Source of the DNA: Paraconiothyrium sp. Pb-2020 | Lineage: Eukaryota; Ascomycota; Dothideomycetes; Pleosporales; Didymosphaeriaceae | Direction of reading: 5' to 3' | DNA: 64,000 nt | Assembly: GCA_022419385.1 (NCBI GenBank) | Contig: JAJUBI010000003.1 | Coordinates: forward strand, 2,356,001 to 2,420,000 | In this document: in pieces, positions 58,201-64,000 of the stretch | Layout: each line of letters opens with the position of its first letter | How positions within the stretch are numbered: position 1 is the stretch's first letter | Notes under the pieces: generated by a model | What the model was told of the DNA's origin: nothing | What the model saw: the letters and a program-made list of their open reading frames with translations, nothing else | Database searches by the model: none | Made by a program: the position numbers and the translations under genes

Positions 58201-61200
58201 ACTAGGTTTTAAATATAATTTTTTACTTATATCCTTTTACTATTTATATGCAGTAATACCTATTATATATATTAAATTTTATAAACTACTTAATCTCTTA
58301 GAGTCTATCTATAAGCTCTATAATTAATAGTAAAGGGTACTAGTTCTTAATTAGAGTATTATTTAGCTATCTATAATCTATATAGAGCTACAGCTTACTA
58401 TTTTTCTTAGGTACCTATAGAATAGGAAATGCTGTAGGGCTCTAACTATCTTAGATATAACCTCTTACTAGGTTTTTTTTTAAGTATTTTCTTAATTTCT
58501 ATTTCTAATCTACTAATATTAGCCTTAGCTAATTTAGTTATAGCTTTATATTTTTATCTAGGGGAATCTTATAATTCTACTTCTAGTAATTAGAAGTTTC
58601 TCTCTTTAATTTTCTTAAAGAGTTCTGCATATTTCTTATATTCTAATAGAATTATAGCTTTTCTTATTTTATTTTATAGGTCTAATTATTATACCTAGAT
58701 AATTTGCACTTACTCTAGGTTTTCCCTAGAATCTTAGCTATTTTTATAGCTAAGATTCTCTTAGTCTATTATTTAACCTACTTATTTAGGGCATCTAGAG
58801 TTCTAGGTTTTACCTATTATAGTTATTAGGTTCTAGTAACTTTTTATTACTTCTTAGCTCTATATTATTTACTTTACCTAATCTATATTAGGTTATATAT
58901 TATTAGCTAATTATACTCTATAATAGTTTCTAAGCTTTCTAAATCTATAATAGTAAACTATATTAGCTCTTAAATCCTTAATTTTAATAGGTAGTAGTAT
59001 TATTTCTAGGCGTAACTAGCCTTTACTATAACCTTATAATATTATACTATTAGCTTTTCTAGCTATATAGGCACCTTTTTATCTTTATATAGTAGGTTAT
59101 ACTTCTCTACTACCCTTAGCACTATTAGATATTCTATTATACTAGAGTCTATTAAAGCTTTTACTTAGAATTCTCTAATTATAATCTACTTTACTATTTA
59201 TAGTCTTATAGTACTATTAGCTTTTACTTTATAAGCCTTTAAAATACTTTACTAGCTTAGCTTCTTACTAGTATTCTAGTTTTTTAATTATTTATATTTT
59301 ATTATAGGTGCCTTTGCAGTAGCATTTTTATAGAGAGGATAGTTTATTCTAGATTATTTTAATATTATTCTAAAGGGTTATATAGTATCCCCTTTCTTTA
59401 TAGGTATCTATTTTTTAACCTTACTTCTAAGGTGCTATAAGGTATTCTACTATAGCCCTTCTCTAATACCTTTTTATAGTAAGTATCTAGATATATTTAG
59501 ATTTCTTATCTTCTTTCTTATAGTTCTTATAACCTGTTATTATGCACTTCTAGTATATATAAACTTATAGTTTAGATCTAAGTAGTTTACTGCTACTAAT
59601 TTCTTCTTACTAAGGTATTCTAATATTCTAGTTATCTATAATCTATCTATTTCTAGGTTTCTATATAGTTATATCTTTTCTTATAGAGTATATGTCTGTA
59701 TATTTGTACTATAGGGTTTTATTATATTATTCTAGGCCCTATAGCTAGTTTCCTGTTAGATACTTTTACCCTAATAAATAGAATAACTATTTATATAGTA
59801 TATTTTCTAAGATAAGGGCCTATAGTTCTTTTCCTATATATTAAACTAATAGATATAGTATTCCCTACTTTAGTACTTATTCTTACTTAGTTAAAGTATT
59901 CCCTATCTCTAGATTCTTTTGCACTATATTTCTTTAGTCTTAGTAGTAGGTATAATCTATTTATAATATTACTAAAACTTAGTCTTATATAATTATTCTT
60001 AATTCTAAGCTGCTAAGTTAGGTTATATATTTTTCTCTATTAGGCTACTACCTATTGTATATCTAATATATATCTAGTCTAATAATTTAAATTTTTCTAT
60101 AGTAATTCTAGGCTTAGTGTGTAGGTTCCCTATAACCTAGTATTTTCTTTTAGTTACTCTGTATACTACTATTCCCTAATACCTCTAGATAGCTATCCTT
60201 ATCTACCCTGTTATAGGGGTCTATAAGCTTATTTATAGAGATTCTGTCTTAGTATCTAGTATTATATTATTATTCTAAATCTTACCTAATTTAGGTATTT
60301 TAGGGCGTAGTATTACTATTACTATTCTAATAATCTAGGCTCTTCTTTCTTAGACTTTCTTCTTTAGGTACTTTTCTTAAAGTTTCTTATTTACTATAGG
60401 TTAAATAGGCTTTTTCTAAAACTATTATTATTAAATTTTAATTTTATTTTTTCTATTATAGGTTTACTTCTTCTTTTCTTAAGTCTTATCTTTTATAATA
60501 ATATCTCTATTCTTATCTCTTCTATTTTTTTATTAGGTTTTTTTTAAGTTTTTAGTTTACCTTATTTATAACTAGCTTTACTAGTTTTTCTTCTCTAGGT
60601 AATGTTTATATAGGCGTTAGTCTACTTTAACTAATAATTTAATTAAGTTTTTAAGACTTTTAGCTTTTCTATAGTATACTAGCTTATCTTTTACAGTCTT
60701 CTTAAGCCTATTATGGAAGGCTACTTATAGTAAAGTGTTATTCTACGCAATTTAGGCTTATAACTTATAGAATTTAGCTATATATTTACTAGCTAAGTTT
60801 TTCTATTTAAGGTGCTAAATTAATCTCTCTGCTTATTATTTCTTATCTATATTACTAAATATAACTTTAATTTATTTCTTAAATTCTTTCTAGAACCTAA
60901 AAACCTTAGTAGTTTCTTTTTTCTATTTATTAGGTCTAGTCTTATATACTAGAAAGTTATCTATTAAGGGTCTTATTTATTAAGCAGCTTTACCCTTTAT
61001 ATATAATCTAGTAACTAGTATCTTAGCATAGTTATTACTAAATATATTAGAATTATATTAGTAGTATAGGTCTATATTAGTAGGAAAGGTTTTAAGGTCT
61101 ACCTTCTCTCTATTATATAGCTCTAGTACTTTAAACTGTATTTTAGCTAGTATAACTATTAAAGTAGGAGGTATAGTTAATACTTCTACTATATTCTAAA

Positions 61201-61342
61201 GTTTCTATATTTCTACTACTTAAGTAGCTAGTAGTACTACTAAATTAGTTACTAGCCTAAAAGCTATGCTTCCTATTAGGGCCCTTAACTTAGTTAAGCT
61301 TAAGGGTGTTGCTATAATATCTTAAATATTAGGTAGTTAAAG

Positions 61343-61838
61343 TATTATAAAGGGGATTTTATATACCTAACCTAGAATAGCCTTATAGGTATTTAGTAAT
61401 TAAGAGCAGATAGATAATAAGGGGTATAAGAATATTTTAACCTTACTATAGAAGGTAAGGTAATAATTATATAAGAAGACTAATAGATCTTTATTATAGA
61501 AGATATGCTTTAATTTTAACTATAAGAATTAACTATAAAAAATATAAAAGATACTAAAGTTCCTTTAGACTATATACTATTCTTTATTATTCTCTTAATC
61601 CCTTACTTTACTATACTCTAGAGAATTATATCCCCTTAGTAGAAGTATCTTAAGTAATCCTACTAAGCTAGCTTACTTCTAGAATTCTACTCTCTTAGTA
61701 GAATTCTAGTTACGTAATACTTTAGCTAATTAGCCCTACTAACTAGCGTCTATTCTTTAGTTAGTAATAAAGGTATTGCTAATATTTAATATATAATTAT
61801 TCCCCTTTGCTAGGTCTTAATTTGTTGTAATTATAATA
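61343..61838 (-). repeat. Element A right LTR (5' LTR in coding sense)
   Basis: 496 bp, beginning tattataaagggg and ending aattataata, followed by the target duplication tctat. It differs from the left LTR mostly by transitions; I noticed only one clear transversion while aligning by eye. Confidence 0.85.
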
Positions 61839-64000
61839 TCTATTTAAAGGGTACTTCTTTTTTAGTTAGCCTTATAAGAGGCTCTATTATCTTTATCTAG
61901 TCTAGAATAAACTTTCTGCAATAATTATAAAATTCTAAAAAGAATTAGATATTCTTAATATTTTCTAGTTTTCTCTAGTCTAAAATCTCTTATAGTTTTA
62001 TTTACTTAATCTTAAGCTTTCTAGGTTCTACTATAAACCTAGAAAGATATTTAGGTAATATAGAATTTATATTTTTAAGCTTTAGATATAGCTTAGCTTT
62101 ACTTATATAGTTTAGTACTTTTTATATACTTTTAGTAGTCTTGTTTATTATTAAGTATATTAAGATATTATCTAGGTATACTATAGTATACTTACTAATA
62201 TATTCTTAGAGTATAGTGTTAATTTATCTCTAAAAGACTACTAGGGTGTTAGTAAGCCTAAAGGGTATAATATTATACTTAAATAGCTCTTTTATTCTAA
62301 AGGTAGTTTTCTATTCTTTACCTTTCTTTATTCTAATTTAGTAGTATATATTTTTTATATTAAGTAGGTAAAGATTTTTGCATCTTAGAGTTAGTCTTAT
62401 AAATCTAAGATTAAGGTAATAGGTACCTATCTTAATTATAATAGTATTTATTTTTCTAAAGTTAATATAGAATTATAGTTCTAGGTTATTCTTCTTCTCT
62501 ATAAAGGTAACTCTATAAGCTGTAGAAGACTAAGAAGGCCTAATATACTTCTATTTAAGGTTATTTCTAATATATTATTTAGTAACCTTAAGTTCCTATT
62601 TAGTTATTTATATACTAGTCCCTATATAGGTTGTTTTCTTCTCTAGTCTAATCTTACAGTTCTATTTAGCATATTCTAGAAGGTATCCTTCTAGTTTATT
62701 AAAGATATCTATAAACTTCTAGTATTAATCTAGTATTCCTAGGGTGAGTTCCTTGCTTACTACTAACTAATATAGGTATTAGACTTATTTTATTTTCTAG
62801 TAGATAGTTAGGTTAACCTACTTTAGCTATAGTATTTCTAGAATTATATTTACTAATTATCTATCTTAGCTAAGTCTATAATAAAGTTGTTAATAACTAG
62901 TCCTTTAGATAGAAAGGTTTCTAGTATATTTCTATATAGATTTATTCCTAAAAAGGTAGTTTCTTAATATTAAATAAGTCTTTTCTCTATTTTATTAGTA
63001 TAGTAGAGCCCTTTATCTTCTATAAAGTCTTAGAGATAAAGTTTTATATTACTCTACTATTAATTATTACTCTAATTAGTTTTCCTTAGTATTCTCTCTA
63101 AATTATAATATAGCCCCTATATACCTCTTAAGGCTTCTTACCTTTAGCTAATACTTTATCTATATTTTCTTAGCTATATACTAAGGACACTTATTCTTAG
63201 GTACTTATATAGGTTGCCCTTTTATATATTTAATTAGTAAGAGAGGTCTAGGGCTAGTACTAGTATCCCTATACTTCTTTTCTAGTGCTACCTATATACT
63301 TTTCCCTTAAATAAGGTTATTATAGGGTTATTATTATTTAAATTAGAAAGCGTATAGTTTCTTTTTAGAGTTAATATATTAGGTAGTTATCTATAATATA
63401 ATATCTATAATAACTTATAATATACTAGTATTTAGTTAGTTAGAGGTTATCTCCTTTATTAGTTTACTAATTATCTAAGCGTTTTCTTAACTAGAATCTA
63501 GTTTTATTATAACTTAAGGTGTATAAGCTTTATCTACCTATTTTAATCTTATTAGTAATCTAAGCCTACTCTATTTATTTAGTATCTCCCTTACTAGAAC
63601 TATATTTATTCTACCTATTTATTAAAGCTTATAAACTTTGTATTTTATAGAAACTAGATTTTCTAGTTTTTATAAACCTTATAGATAGTTTCCTATATAA
63701 ATTCTTATAGTAGAAGCGTAGGCTTTAATTATTTATTTATATTTTTAGTCTTAACTAGTCTAGCCGCTTTATATTAGTCCTATAGGCTAGAAATATTTAA
63801 TTCCTCCTATATAATATTCTTACTAGGGATATAGGTACCTTCTATACTAGTAATAAGAAGAAGGGTTTATCTCTTTAGAGTTAACTAGAATAGGTATCTA
63901 TTAATCTATCTAAGTTACTATCTTCTTTATTATTATTAGATTACTTTCTAAGTCTTTAGTATTATAAATTCTAGAACTTAGGCGTTTACTTCTCTAGCTA
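61839..64000 (-). mobile_element. Right part of Gypsy-type element B (RT and upstream relics), cut by the window edge
   Basis: On the minus strand, about 62275-62235 reads PFRLTNTLVVF (expected PFGLTNAPATF), and about 62182-62152 reads VYLDNILIYL (expected YLDDxLxYS). The spacing between the two RT motifs is the same as in element A. The sequence continues toward 64000, where protease and gag should lie, but is too degraded to name. The RNase H of this element is found left of element A. Confidence 0.65.

Larger units (their letters stand above)
54720..61838 (-). mobile_element. Element A: full-length RIP-degraded Ty3/Gypsy LTR retrotransposon
   Basis: It is bounded by LTRs 54720-55212 and 61343-61838 and flanked by the 5-bp duplication tctat (54715-54719 and 61839-61843). 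Coding is on the minus strand. RT relics lie at about 58180-58137 (PFSLTNAPATF followed by TAG) and 58090-58054 (VYLNNILIYF, where YLDD is expected). The RNase H relic lies at about 57660-57605 (VEIDILDYIL for an expected VETDASDYIL). The order of these domains toward the left LTR fits Ty3/Gypsy pol. Asp-to-Asn and Gln-to-stop changes are the G-to-A and C-to-T types made by RIP. No frame can code for a working protein. Confidence 0.85.
48667..64000. other. AT-rich, RIP-type repeat block
   Basis: From just after the ELP1 stop to the right edge the DNA is dominated by A and T, with TA-rich words everywhere. No reading frame of 60 codons exists on either strand. Where two copies of a repeat can be compared, they differ mainly by C/T and G/A transitions. 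This is the expected product of repeat-induced point mutation. Retrotransposon relics are listed separately. The parts not covered by them, including 48667-48832, hold nothing I can name beyond short palindromes (for example around 48721-48741). Confidence 0.85.

Overview
The window looks like chromosomal DNA of a filamentous ascomycete (Pezizomycotina; Dothideomycetes is my guess). The evidence is short introns of about 45-60 nt with GTAAGT/GTGAGT donors and CTAAC branch sites, fungus-specific families (Cut8/STS1, SOG2, VTC/SPX, DUF7918, fungal RGS), and a sharp change from balanced-GC gene DNA into a 15 kb AT-rich block with the marks of repeat-induced point mutation (RIP). No rRNA, tRNA, CRISPR array or plasmid feature was seen.

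Gene-bearing part (1-48666). Left to right: a KHDC4/BLOM7-like KH-domain protein (-, cut by the left edge); ILV6, regulatory subunit of acetolactate synthase (+); a Vtc5-like SPX/VTC/membrane protein (+); mitochondrial FAD glycerol-3-phosphate dehydrogenase GUT2 (+); an MFS sugar transporter broken by one in-frame TAG (+); a small secreted Gln/Gly/Asn-rich protein (-); a RUS/DUF647 protein with a 13-nt exon (+); an RGS-domain protein (+); a disordered fungal protein of unknown function (-); SOG2 of the RAM/NDR kinase network (+); a possible small interrupted gene (+); two DUF7918 paralogs, one intact and one degenerate (-); the nuclear proteasome tether STS1/Cut8 (-); the exosome helicase MTR4 (-); cytochrome c oxidase subunit Cox8/VIIc (+); and Elongator subunit ELP1/IKI3 (+). 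Most are single-copy housekeeping genes without functional clustering. KH/ILV6 and MTR4/COX8 are close head-to-head pairs that probably share promoters. Exons were joined by hand; every join given keeps the frame through the protein.

AT-rich part (48667-64000). ELP1 ends directly against this block, in which neither strand has a reading frame of 60 codons. It holds nested Ty3/Gypsy-type retrotransposons, both coding on the minus strand. Element A (54720-61838) is full length: LTRs of 493 and 496 bp differing almost only by C/T and G/A transitions, a 5-bp target duplication TCTAT, a G-rich polypurine tract beside its left LTR, and RT and RNase H relics with RIP-type stops and Asp-to-Asn changes. 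It sits inside a second Gypsy element B, whose RT lies to the right (about 62.1-62.3 kb) and RNase H to the left (about 54.4-54.7 kb). Further left are an LTR fragment of A-like sequence, a pair of inverted ~370 bp repeats around a decayed interior, and a short GC-rich island between 14-bp direct repeats.

No clearly new multi-gene system was found. The most noteworthy items are the single-stop MFS transporter, the interrupted small gene at 34 kb, the DUF7918 pair, several micro-exons, the nested RIP-degraded elements meeting an essential gene without a buffer, and the GC-rich island inside the AT block.
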